From Legionellales bacterium UBA4722 (lineage in GTDB: Bacteria > Pseudomonadota > Gammaproteobacteria > DSM-16500), in NCBI GenBank assembly GCA_002404295.1, contig DHJK01000021.1, forward strand, positions 757 to 21,267: a stretch of DNA of 20,511 nucleotides, in the 5' to 3' direction. Positions 1 to 6,111 of the stretch are shown here, in pieces (the stretch's first letter is position 1; each line of letters starts with the position of its first letter). Both the position numbers and the translations under genes were made by a program. The notes beneath the pieces are model-generated. The model was given only the letters and a program-made list of their open reading frames with translations. It was not told the DNA's origin and made no database searches.

Positions 1-44
1 CGTTGAAAGACTAGGTTGCTTCGCTCGCGCTCGCAATGACGGCG
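1..44 (-). repeat. REP-like dispersed repeat 3' of gspM
   Basis: Read on the minus strand this contains CGTCATTGCGAGCGCGAGCG followed by AAGCAACCTAG. It closely resembles the CGTCATTGCGAGCGAAGCGAAGCAATC-type extragenic repeat that recurs in many bacterial genomes. It starts about 22 nt beyond the gspM stop codon, so it lies in the 3' untranslated part of the gspG-M transcript or just past it. TTGC/GCAA ends give a short imperfect dyad. Only one copy is in the window, so its repeat status rests on recognition rather than on comparison here. There is no U-run, so it is not a typical intrinsic terminator. Confidence 0.45.
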
Positions 45-65
45 CGTAGGAGTTGTTACTCAAAT

Positions 66-542
66 TCAGCTTAAAATAAATTCCGCTTCCACTATCCCAG
101 GCGACCCAGCAGATTTAGTCGTCAGCTGGGTCACAATCAATCCCTGCTGCTGCCAAAGCTCAGTAAGCCAAATCATCAGTAAATCAAAATCTACCTTTTG
201 AAAATTCAATTTTACCGAATCATTGTCTGCTTGTACAAGCTGCGTAATGTTATTTGCGATCGGGCTTTTTTTCAACTCATTCTGTACGGTGGTTAAACGA
301 GAAGCGGTGCTGTGTGTAGCAGGTTTTTGTCCCATTTTTTCAGCAGCTTGTATTTTTTCATCTGCTGTTTGCATCCAAGAAAGCAGATTTTGATTGTGCT
401 CAATTTGATCACGAAACCCAGTCACGCTACTATGCAAAGGTGACCAAATAAGCAGGTATAGGATCCCGATCAAGACGGCAGCGCCGCCAAGGCTCACCGT
501 TTGTTTTTCCCGCAAGCTTAAATTAAACCACCATTCTTTCAT
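66..542 (-). CDS. gspM: T2SS inner-membrane platform protein GspM
   Basis: This 158-aa protein fits GspM, the bitopic inner-membrane protein that pairs with GspL and links the GspE ATPase to the pseudopilus. A short cytoplasmic N-terminus (MKEWWFNLSLREKQ) precedes one transmembrane helix at about residues 17-36. A periplasmic coiled and ferredoxin-like region follows, with a WLTELWQQQGL segment near residues 125-135. Length is normal for the family (about 150-180 aa). It is the last gene of the gspG-M operon. Its ATG overlaps the gspL stop by 4 nt (ATGA), which indicates translational coupling. GspM sequences diverge strongly, so the name rests on position after gspL together with topology and size. 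No gspN follows: after the stop there is only a REP-like repeat before the window edge. Confidence 0.9.
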   Translation of the reverse strand: MKEWWFNLSLREKQTVSLGGAAVLIGILYLLIWSPLHSSVTGFRDQIEHNQNLLSWMQTADEKIQAAEKMGQKPATHSTASRLTTVQNELKKSPIANNITQLVQADNDSVKLNFQKVDFDLLMIWLTELWQQQGLIVTQLTTKSAGSPGIVEAEFILS

Positions 543-1747
543 AAGACACCTTGCGTGATCTGTAAGTTAGCTTTGACTGTGGTGCCTGCCATGCTGGCGT
601 TTTGTTGTTTCACTGTTAAATGCTGATGCGTTAATGCTGACGTAAATGCATCCAGATTTTCAAAACTCATTGCATTGATACTCAACGTGAGTTGATTGCC
701 GCGATAATCAATGCTGAGCAATTGAATACCTTTAGCTTTAGGTAAATTGTTACCTACAACTGCGAGCATCGCCAAAAAATTATTTTTATTTGCACTGCCG
801 GATAGTTTTTTTAATTTTTCTTCCATGCGTTGTCTAGGTGCGACTACCGCTGACGCTTGCGGAAAATTACGTTTATAAATTTTTTCAATCTGTTGTTCAG
901 AGGTAGCTGTAGCATGATGTAAAATAAAATAAGAACCTATATTGCTAAAAAATGAAAAACCTATCCAAGTTAACGCAACACAGGCTGCCGCAATCCATAT
1001 TTTTTTTGTTGTCGTTGCTTTTTGCGTAGTTTGATAATCGCCCTGTAGTAAATTAATAAACGGATAAGTTCTTGTCCATTCCAGTAAATGCTTTAAAAAT
1101 TCATCTTCTTTGAAAGTGATTTCATTGAGTGTAATGGCTTCTAATGCTAACTCGCTAGGCGTGGAAGTAAAATTATATAAATGAATAAAAGAAATTTTTT
1201 GTTCTGGCACTGCTAATTGTAATTTCAATAATGCAGAGAGATTGTCTCTGTCGCATGCAAAACCAGAATATTCACCTGTGCGAGAAATTGCGATATCATC
1301 ATCAATACAGATATATCCATTGTCAGCAGTAAAAGGTAATGCCAAAGTCGCAGGAATGAGCGCATGAGGCGTAATATTTTCTTTTGCTAATCTGGCAAGC
1401 CACGCATCCATGGTTTCTTTAGCGACAACAGCAACAGGAAAACTGTTATCAGGCTGGTAGTCGCCAGTTGCAAAATGTAAACTTGCTATATCATCAATCA
1501 GCTGTTCTTCTAGCGCGAAAGGTAATGCTTGTTTAAGACGTTGCGGATTTAATTTTGGTAATTCGGTTGCAGTCAATAAAATAGATTGTCCAGGAACAAT
1601 GACTTGTATCTCATAACCTGTAACGAGAGGCGATAAATCCGCTAAATCTCCACGCAAAACAGTTTGCTGTATTTGGCCCATCTCATCCATGATGAGCCAG
1701 CTTGCTTTTTCGGCATAAAGATAAATAAGAATGCGCTTTTGAGTCAT
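539..1747 (-). CDS. gspL: T2SS protein GspL (cytoplasmic actin-like domain plus TM)
   Basis: GspL recruits the GspE ATPase to the inner membrane and pairs with GspM. The protein (402 aa from the chosen start) has an actin-like cytoplasmic domain over about residues 1-245. The conserved INLLQGDY signature (compare LNLRQGxF in the family) lies just before a single transmembrane helix at about 250-270. The periplasmic ferredoxin-like domain follows. I chose the ATG at 1747 over the in-frame upstream ATG at 1768. The 1747 codon has AAAGG seven bases upstream and overlaps the gspK stop by 4 nt (ATGA), like the next junction. The 1768 codon has no Shine-Dalgarno sequence and lies well inside gspK. 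The downstream gspM is also 4-nt coupled. Confidence 0.93.
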   Translation of the reverse strand: MTQKRILIYLYAEKASWLIMDEMGQIQQTVLRGDLADLSPLVTGYEIQVIVPGQSILLTATELPKLNPQRLKQALPFALEEQLIDDIASLHFATGDYQPDNSFPVAVVAKETMDAWLARLAKENITPHALIPATLALPFTADNGYICIDDDIAISRTGEYSGFACDRDNLSALLKLQLAVPEQKISFIHLYNFTSTPSELALEAITLNEITFKEDEFLKHLLEWTRTYPFINLLQGDYQTTQKATTTKKIWIAAACVALTWIGFSFFSNIGSYFILHHATATSEQQIEKIYKRNFPQASAVVAPRQRMEEKLKKLSGSANKNNFLAMLAVVGNNLPKAKGIQLLSIDYRGNQLTLSINAMSFENLDAFTSALTHQHLTVKQQNASMAGTTVKANLQITQGVL

Positions 1748-2676
1748 AGTGTACCTTTGCTTTGCCATACCACGTCTTCAGTGGGCTTTTCTTTGTTTGG
1801 TGTACGTTTTAGTAGCGTATAAAGTATGATTTCCTGTTGATTTACTTTAACACTCGTTTTTACCAAAAAATAGGTGCTGCTGATGGTTATTTTGTTCTCA
1901 GGCACAGGATTATTTTTTATCACATCAAATTGCTGAAAACTTATGGTAGTTGGGAAGGGCGCTGTTTTTGCTTTGTTATAAACAGTTTGAGCAGCAGGGA
2001 AAGTTAAAGTAGGGCTTAAGCTCATCAATACAGGTGCTGCGGCATTATTGATATTAACGGATGTAGCTTCAGGTAGCGCAGTGACAAACGGCGAGAGTGC
2101 GGCATAGACCTCTGCAGTGACTCCTTTAACGAGTCGCAGCTCACTGACACTCGCCATTAGTCGATGTGGAGCGCGGTAAGGTGGCGTTTCTTTTGCATAA
2201 TAACCATCAAGTGCATTATTAATAGTACCCGCAGAAATCCAATTCACAACCGCTAAGGCAATTTCCCGTGCTTCTGCTGCTCCTAGTTTGGGATATGCTG
2301 CTGTGATTAAGCGTACAAAATCATCTAGGGCGGCAGGGTTGCTCAAATTATTTAGATTAAAACGACCCTGCGCATCAAAAATGGTGCTAGTCACAGCCGC
2401 ATTATCAATTTTATTGATGGGTGACACGATAGGTGTGGCATCGATGAGTTGGTTTGGTTTTTGCTGTTTAAAATCATTGTTGAGCTGCTCCATCGCCCAA
2501 GCTACCGAGCCTTTTGCAAGTAGATTCGCTTTTAAGTTATTCGTGATTAATTCCGTGCTGCGTACATTGATGCGTAGACGCTCAATCATGGCAATTGCTG
2601 CAATGGCAACCAAGCTTGTGACAAACAAGGCAACTATGATTGCGGCGCCATACTGTTTAGTGAGAGTCTTAGGCAC
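1744..2676 (-). CDS. gspK: T2SS minor pseudopilin GspK
   Basis: GspK is the large minor pseudopilin thought to cap the pseudopilus tip with GspI and GspJ. The 310-aa product starts with MPKTLTKQYG, the prepilin-peptidase leader. The mature hydrophobic helix begins AAIIVALFV and lacks Glu at mature position 5, which is the known hallmark of GspK. The large insert domain contains the helix-hairpin-type segment around LRLVKGVTAEVYAALSPFVT and the following VNINNAAAPVL. Size matches the family (about 300-330 aa). The start is a GTG at 2674-2676, with AGGA about 9 nt upstream and an 8-nt overlap with gspJ. It is co-transcribed with gspJ and gspL. Confidence 0.94.
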   Translation of the reverse strand: MPKTLTKQYGAAIIVALFVTSLVAIAAIAMIERLRINVRSTELITNNLKANLLAKGSVAWAMEQLNNDFKQQKPNQLIDATPIVSPINKIDNAAVTSTIFDAQGRFNLNNLSNPAALDDFVRLITAAYPKLGAAEAREIALAVVNWISAGTINNALDGYYAKETPPYRAPHRLMASVSELRLVKGVTAEVYAALSPFVTALPEATSVNINNAAAPVLMSLSPTLTFPAAQTVYNKAKTAPFPTTISFQQFDVIKNNPVPENKITISSTYFLVKTSVKVNQQEIILYTLLKRTPNKEKPTEDVVWQSKGTL

Positions 2677-3391
2677 TGGGTGGTTGTCCTGATGGTGGTT
2701 GCATGGAGGGTTGTCCAGTCGGCTGTCCTTGCTGTTGTCCAGGTGGTTTATCTGAAGGTTGCCCTGTTGTTTGTCCCGGCGCTTTCTCTGGCGGCTTCTC
2801 TGTTTGCGGGATGATATACAATTGACTCAATGTGCCCCAATTTTTTAAAGTAATGCTCACTCGCACTGCGCGAGGAAAAGCGCTTTGTTTTTGATCGGCG
2901 GGCGGCCAGTTATTTTGAAACTTACCTTGGTTATCTAAATAATCAAAGCGTAAATCTGTCGTGGAATGCAATAAAATACGATGACTAGGCAGCGTTTTTT
3001 GAGTTTGATCTAACACCGGCCATATAGAACGAATGAGTTGATCCTTATCCAACGCGTATTCTGTGCGTTGCAACGTGCTGCGTTGCATCATGCCGAGTGG
3101 GTTTGCAAAACCGCCATGTGTAAAAGTAACCGTGTCATGCGTTCCTATAAAAGGAGGATCAACGATGCCTTTTGCATTCATGATAGACCGATTCACGGTT
3201 TGTTCAAAATCACGCGACATTAAAAGAAATGCGATCTGTAGTTTAGTGAGCGCCTCTGCATGCTTTGCGGTGATGGATTGGCTGTTAAAAACCGTATGTA
3301 ACGCAGTGACCATGATCATTGACACAATAGAAAAAATAAATAGCGCAATCAGAATTTCTAATAAAGTAAATCCATTTTTATTGTTGCGCAT
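2669..3391 (-). CDS. gspJ: T2SS minor pseudopilin GspJ with P/G/Q-rich tail
   Basis: GspJ is a minor pseudopilin of the tip complex. MRNNKNG is the leader, followed by FTLLEILIALFIF (Glu at mature +5). The globular GspJ domain runs to about residue 196, with family-typical segments such as LLMSRDFEQ and the C-terminal RAVRVSITLKNWG strand. An unusual low-complexity tail of about 44 residues follows (197-240, DNA 2672-2803). It is built of degenerate Pro/Gly/Gln repeats such as PGQ, GQP and QPP. Most GspJ proteins end soon after the last strand, so the tail is an addition. It is encoded by imperfect GGTTGTCC-type DNA repeats (plus-strand reading). The gene overlaps gspI by 14 nt and gspK by 8 nt. 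Confidence 0.93.
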   Translation of the reverse strand: MRNNKNGFTLLEILIALFIFSIVSMIMVTALHTVFNSQSITAKHAEALTKLQIAFLLMSRDFEQTVNRSIMNAKGIVDPPFIGTHDTVTFTHGGFANPLGMMQRSTLQRTEYALDKDQLIRSIWPVLDQTQKTLPSHRILLHSTTDLRFDYLDNQGKFQNNWPPADQKQSAFPRAVRVSITLKNWGTLSQLYIIPQTEKPPEKAPGQTTGQPSDKPPGQQQGQPTGQPSMQPPSGQPPSA

Positions 3392-3734
3392 AAAGATAAC
3401 TCACTAGGTGGATTAACGGTGTTCCTTGAGAGACATCGACATTGATTTCTTGAATATGCGGATTAGGCGTCGGTTTAAGCGATGCTTCCCAGTCCCAAGT
3501 TTCATTGAGCATCTTCATTTTATCTTTGAGAATATCCGTAGGGGGAGGGCGCAAGCCAGCTATTATTTCGTTCATGACTTGGTTTCCAACCCAAAGTGCG
3601 ATTGTTTTTTTCTGTACATAAAGCGTGTCTTTAATATTTTGCGAAGTGGATTTAATAATAGCTGTTAAAGCGATACTGAGAATCACCAATGCAATCAGCA
3701 CTTCAATTAAAGTAAAGCCGGCTTTACTTTTCAT
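3378..3734 (-). CDS. gspI: T2SS minor pseudopilin GspI
   Basis: This 118-aa minor pseudopilin forms the tip complex with GspJ and GspK. MKSKAG is the leader and FTLIEVLIALVILSIALTAI the hydrophobic helix, with Glu at mature +5. A short globular domain follows (WVGNQVMNEI, then WDWEASLKPTPNPHIQEINVDV), typical of GspI in both size and sequence. An in-frame GTG at 3746 would add four residues. The ATG at 3734 is preferred because it gives the usual short basic leader and a GTGGGG stretch lies upstream. It overlaps the 3' end of gspH by 11 nt and the start of gspJ by 14 nt, consistent with a single polycistronic message. Confidence 0.93.
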   Translation of the reverse strand: MKSKAGFTLIEVLIALVILSIALTAIIKSTSQNIKDTLYVQKKTIALWVGNQVMNEIIAGLRPPPTDILKDKMKMLNETWDWEASLKPTPNPHIQEINVDVSQGTPLIHLVSYLYAQQ

Positions 3735-4227
3735 GAAAAACCCCACTAATCACATTGCCATCGGCAAAGCCTGTGACTTGATAGCTGGGTGGTTGATCTT
3801 CTTTTCCAATCCCGATAGTAAACGGTACGATGTCACCACTCTCAGAAATAATAATGTGCGGCTGTCCATCTAAGGGAACTATTTTATTTTGCACTTTGAT
3901 TGTCAGTTTAATATTTGGAGAAAAAGAATGTAAGCCATAGAGTTTATCGGTTTGCACTTGCCAATGTGTTTTATTTTCGGTGACCTTATCTTGATATTCA
4001 AAAAACTGAAAATTCTCGGGTGTAAAAGCAAGGCCTAAGGTAGCAGGACGTAACATCGCTTCTTCTTCTGCGAGCGTGATGAGATGCGAAAGACTATTCG
4101 CTAAATATTCATATTGCTTTTGTTGATTGCGAGAAATAGTGAGCGCTGCAATCCCGGAAACAATGCTGATGATGACAATGACGATGAGAATTTCAATGAG
4201 GGTGAACCCCTGATTGATTAGAGTCAT
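3724..4227 (-). CDS. gspH: T2SS minor pseudopilin GspH
   Basis: GspH is the minor pseudopilin that joins the tip complex to the GspG shaft. From the ATG at 4227 the product is 167 aa. MTLINQG is the leader and FTLIEILIVIVIISIVSGIAAL the helix (Glu at mature +5). A beta-rich GspH/FimT domain follows, with the expected LITLAEEEAMLRPATLGLAF segment. The open frame extends upstream to 4314, into gspG, and includes another ATG at 4251. Those starts would give an atypically long leader. The 4227 ATG directly follows GGGGTGAG, the only good ribosome binding site. A 27-nt hairpin (4233-4259) in the 52-nt gspG-gspH gap covers part of that site. Confidence 0.92.
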   Translation of the reverse strand: MTLINQGFTLIEILIVIVIISIVSGIAALTISRNQQKQYEYLANSLSHLITLAEEEAMLRPATLGLAFTPENFQFFEYQDKVTENKTHWQVQTDKLYGLHSFSPNIKLTIKVQNKIVPLDGQPHIIISESGDIVPFTIGIGKEDQPPSYQVTGFADGNVISGVFHEK

Positions 4228-4232
4228 CTCAC

Positions 4233-4259
4233 CCCGCGTTTTGGAAGCCATAACGCGGG
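4233..4259 (-). promoter_or_regulatory. Hairpin in gspG-gspH gap overlapping the gspH RBS
   Basis: On the message, 8-nt arms CCCGCGTT and AACGCGGG pair perfectly around an 11-nt loop. The 3' arm runs into GGGGTGAG and then the gspH ATG at 4227, so folding would bury the G-rich ribosome binding site. The loop contains an in-frame ATG (4251). The element could tune translation of GspH relative to GspG, protect the 3' end of the abundant gspG message, or simply be a dispersed GC-rich palindrome. The structure is seen directly; its role is inferred. Confidence 0.5.
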
Positions 4260-4279
4260 AGGATAATAAAGATAATGTA

Positions 4280-4726
4280 TTATGAAGTCCCATTCGTATT
4301 TTCAGTAGTCCCATTCCCTATTTCACTATTCCCATCTTTTCCCTTGGGTCCATAACTAAATATCTTCAGTTTTTCATTGTCATTAATATATTGATAACCC
4401 TGTCCCCATGGATCAACGGGCAATTGTTGTAGATACCCATCCGATTTCCAATTTCTAGGCTGAGGATCTTCTGTAGGCTTGGTGACAAGTGCTTGCAAAC
4501 CTTGGTCTGTAGAGGGGTAAAAGCTATTGTCTAGTTTATAAAGATCCAGCGCGCTTTGGATCGCCATAATATCTTGTTTTACTTTAACAATTCTGGCCTG
4601 TTCTGGTCTGCTCATGATCTTGGGGATGACGATGGCGGCTAAAATACCTAAAATAACCACAACAACCATCACTTCAATCAGCGTGAAACCGCTTGATTTT
4701 ACTGCATAATTTCTCAATTTGTTCAT
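4280..4726 (-). CDS. gspG: T2SS major pseudopilin GspG
   Basis: GspG polymerises into the pseudopilus piston that pushes substrates through the secretin. The 148-aa product has a 13-residue leader ending KSSG, then FTLIEVMVVVVILGILAAIVIPKI (Glu at mature +5). The conserved GspG body follows: ARIVKVKQDIMAIQSALDLYKLDNSFYPSTDQGLQALV, then LPVDPWGQGYQYI and SYGPKGKDG near the calcium-binding loop. The C-terminus ends in a low-complexity Asn/Gly/Thr stretch (NGTTENTNGTS) rather than the common IGNW-type ending. It is the first gene of the seven-gene minus-strand operon. A consensus TATAAT lies 38-43 nt upstream of the ATG, and the ribosome binding site is weak. Confidence 0.97.
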   Translation of the reverse strand: MNKLRNYAVKSSGFTLIEVMVVVVILGILAAIVIPKIMSRPEQARIVKVKQDIMAIQSALDLYKLDNSFYPSTDQGLQALVTKPTEDPQPRNWKSDGYLQQLPVDPWGQGYQYINDNEKLKIFSYGPKGKDGNSEIGNGTTENTNGTS

Positions 4727-4763
4727 ATATTTTCAGCCTGTTCAACTTTTTTAAGAATTATCT

Positions 4764-4769
4764 ATTATA
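4764..4769 (-). promoter_or_regulatory. Candidate -10 box of the gspG-M operon
   Basis: The minus strand reads TATAAT (plus-strand attata), a perfect -10 match. It predicts transcription starting about 30 nt before the gspG ATG. No good -35 hexamer lies at 16-18 nt spacing (the region is A/T runs), so the assignment is tentative. It is the only strong -10 match I found in this divergent intergenic region for the operon. Confidence 0.35.
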
Positions 4770-4821
4770 CTAAAAGAAACAAGGGATTTGTTTTTATTGT
4801 ATGATGTTAGAGTATATACTT

Positions 4822-4855
4822 CACCCGAAACGAGGAAAGCTTGCTAATTCGGGTG
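4822..4855. promoter_or_regulatory. Inverted repeat in the divergent gspG / unknown-gene region
   Basis: Arms CACCCGAA (4822-4829) and TTCGGGTG (4848-4855) are perfect complements around an 18-nt spacer that includes an AAGCTT palindrome. The element lies between gspG and the plus-strand gene at 4945, and is followed on the plus strand by GGTTTTGTATAAA. It could be an operator, a leader hairpin, or an upstream terminator. A possible plus-strand promoter (TTGCTA at 4841 and TATAAA at 4862, 15-nt spacing) overlaps its right arm, which would suit an operator. No regulator binding motif was recognised. Confidence 0.35.
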
Positions 4856-4944
4856 GTTTTGTATAAATTAAGACCATAGCTGTGATGGGAAAGGGATAAA
4901 TACTGCATCGGTAAAATTAAAAATCTTTTTCGGAGGTGTTGGTT

Positions 4945-5184
4945 ATGTCAGATCTGAAGCGTAGTGCCCTTGTTGGTGTAGCGGCTACTGTTCCAAGTTC
5001 TAAAGAAGTGAGTAAAGTGGCAGCAGAAGCGGGTAACAAATTGGCTGTAACCACTTTTAAGAGTGTTGTGCAAAGTGCAGATAAGAAGTTAGCTGAGGAA
5101 GCTAAGAGCAATAAAGACATAAAAGAGGGTGTAGGACAGCAAGTGAAGAGTGGCGTTTCACAGCGGACTCCTGGGAAACAATAA
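4945..5184 (+). CDS. Small Lys/Ala/Ser-rich protein of unknown function
   Basis: This 79-aa product begins MSDLKRSALVGVAATVPSSKE. The ATG at 4945 has an excellent CGGAGG eight nt upstream. A GTG at 4936 in the same frame overlaps that site and is not a likely start. The protein is hydrophilic, rich in Lys, Ala, Ser and Val, lacks cysteine, and has no signal peptide or membrane segment. It is predicted to be largely helical (AAEAGNKLAVTTFKSVVQSADKKLAEEAKSNKDIKE) with a disordered basic end (SQRTPGKQ). I do not recognise a family. It is divergent from gspG and lies 51 nt before the next plus-strand gene, with which it may be co-transcribed. The strong ribosome binding site makes it likely to be a real gene. 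Confidence 0.7.
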   Translation: MSDLKRSALVGVAATVPSSKEVSKVAAEAGNKLAVTTFKSVVQSADKKLAEEAKSNKDIKEGVGQQVKSGVSQRTPGKQ

Positions 5185-5235
5185 AGTAAATGTAATTATG
5201 TTTTTTTTTCCGATAATCATAAATAGGAGATGAAT

Positions 5236-6012
5236 ATGTTTGACCGGTTGCAGAAACCATTCTTAACGGTTGAGACCGGTGAAGCCTATCAGCCCATTCG
5301 ACTCACCTATACATTGCTACAGCCTGAGTTATTAGAGAAAACCCTAGAAAGTTTGCAATGCATGAAAAAAAACACCACCTCCAATTCTTGGAGCTGGTAT
5401 TGGTCAGACGAGTGTGCTGATTTACATTTTGAATCCGTGAATTCCTATCAAAAAAATTCAAGTTATCCACTTCGTTTAGCAACTATTACTCTTCGCGATG
5501 AAAAAGTATATGTGAATTTAACTTCTTTTAAGCGCGCATGTATGGCAGTGCCTTTTTTTCATAAGCTATTGAATAAAAAAGTGTTAACGATTCATGTCGC
5601 TGATTTTATCAATAAAGTTTTTTCATTAGATGAGCGGTTGCCGCATGGGTTTGCAGAGTTATTTAAAGACGATGAATTAGATAGAATTTTAAATCAACGT
5701 GTAGATGATTACCACAAAGTACAAGAAAAAGTAGAATTAGCACCCTCTGCTGAAGAAGCGCTGAATTTATTATCTGAATATACAAAAGTTGAAGCACAAA
5801 AGCGATTGCCTTATGCCGAGCGTTATTTATTCGAAATTAGTGAAGAAGATGATCTGGATGTGATCTTTCTTGCTTTTTATATTTATCTGCGTGCTCGTGA
5901 GTTGGTGGCAATTAAACGTTGGTTTGGCCAAGTCGGTTATGCAGCGTCAGAAAACACAGAAGCTACCTTGGCTCAGGTGTTTGGCGAGTTGGGTGTTGAT
6001 ATCATTGATTAG
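5236..6012 (+). CDS. Conserved-looking cytoplasmic protein of unknown function
   Basis: From the ATG at 5236 the product is 258 aa (MFDRLQKPFLTVETGEAYQP). An ATG six nt earlier (5230) abuts the AGGAG at 5225-5229, so 5236 is the better start. There is no signal peptide or clear transmembrane helix. The N-terminal half is aromatic-rich and strand-like (NSWSWYWSDECADLHFESVNSY; ITLRDEKVYVNLTSFKRAC). The C-terminal half is helical and acidic, with a YLRARELVAIKRWFGQVGY segment. The composition and well-formed secondary-structure pattern suggest a folded, conserved protein. I have a vague impression of similar hypothetical proteins in Legionellales but cannot name a family. It lies between the two T2SS operons and may share a transcript with the small gene upstream. 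No catalytic motif was recognised. Confidence 0.8.
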   Translation: MFDRLQKPFLTVETGEAYQPIRLTYTLLQPELLEKTLESLQCMKKNTTSNSWSWYWSDECADLHFESVNSYQKNSSYPLRLATITLRDEKVYVNLTSFKRACMAVPFFHKLLNKKVLTIHVADFINKVFSLDERLPHGFAELFKDDELDRILNQRVDDYHKVQEKVELAPSAEEALNLLSEYTKVEAQKRLPYAERYLFEISEEDDLDVIFLAFYIYLRARELVAIKRWFGQVGYAASENTEATLAQVFGELGVDIID

Positions 6013-6064
6013 GAGTAGATTGATTTATATATTTTTGCAGCGAGAGTGTTATTTTTTCTAAGCC

Positions 6065-6083
6065 TTCGATTTTTTGAATCGAG
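6065..6083. terminator. Weak hairpin between convergent genes
   Basis: TCGATT (6066-6071) and AATCGA (6077-6082), plus a closing wobble pair, form a 6-7 bp AU-rich stem with a 5-nt loop. It lies between the convergent ends of the plus-strand gene at 5236 and the minus-strand phosphodiesterase at 6112. Short T or A runs lie on both sides. It may serve as a weak bidirectional terminator, but the stem is short and poor in GC. Confidence 0.3.
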
Positions 6084-6111
6084 TCTGTTTTATGTGTGGG
6101 TTTATTAATTC

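Noticed and set aside
2288..3873. Several plus-strand open frames of 60-134 codons opposite gspH-K
   Set aside because: All are antisense shadows of the pseudopilin genes; their translations have no domain pattern and no good ribosome binding sites.
5200..5210. T-run as terminator of the small gene at 4945
   Set aside because: No GC-rich stem precedes the T-run, so it does not qualify as an intrinsic terminator; read-through into the 5236 gene seems likely.
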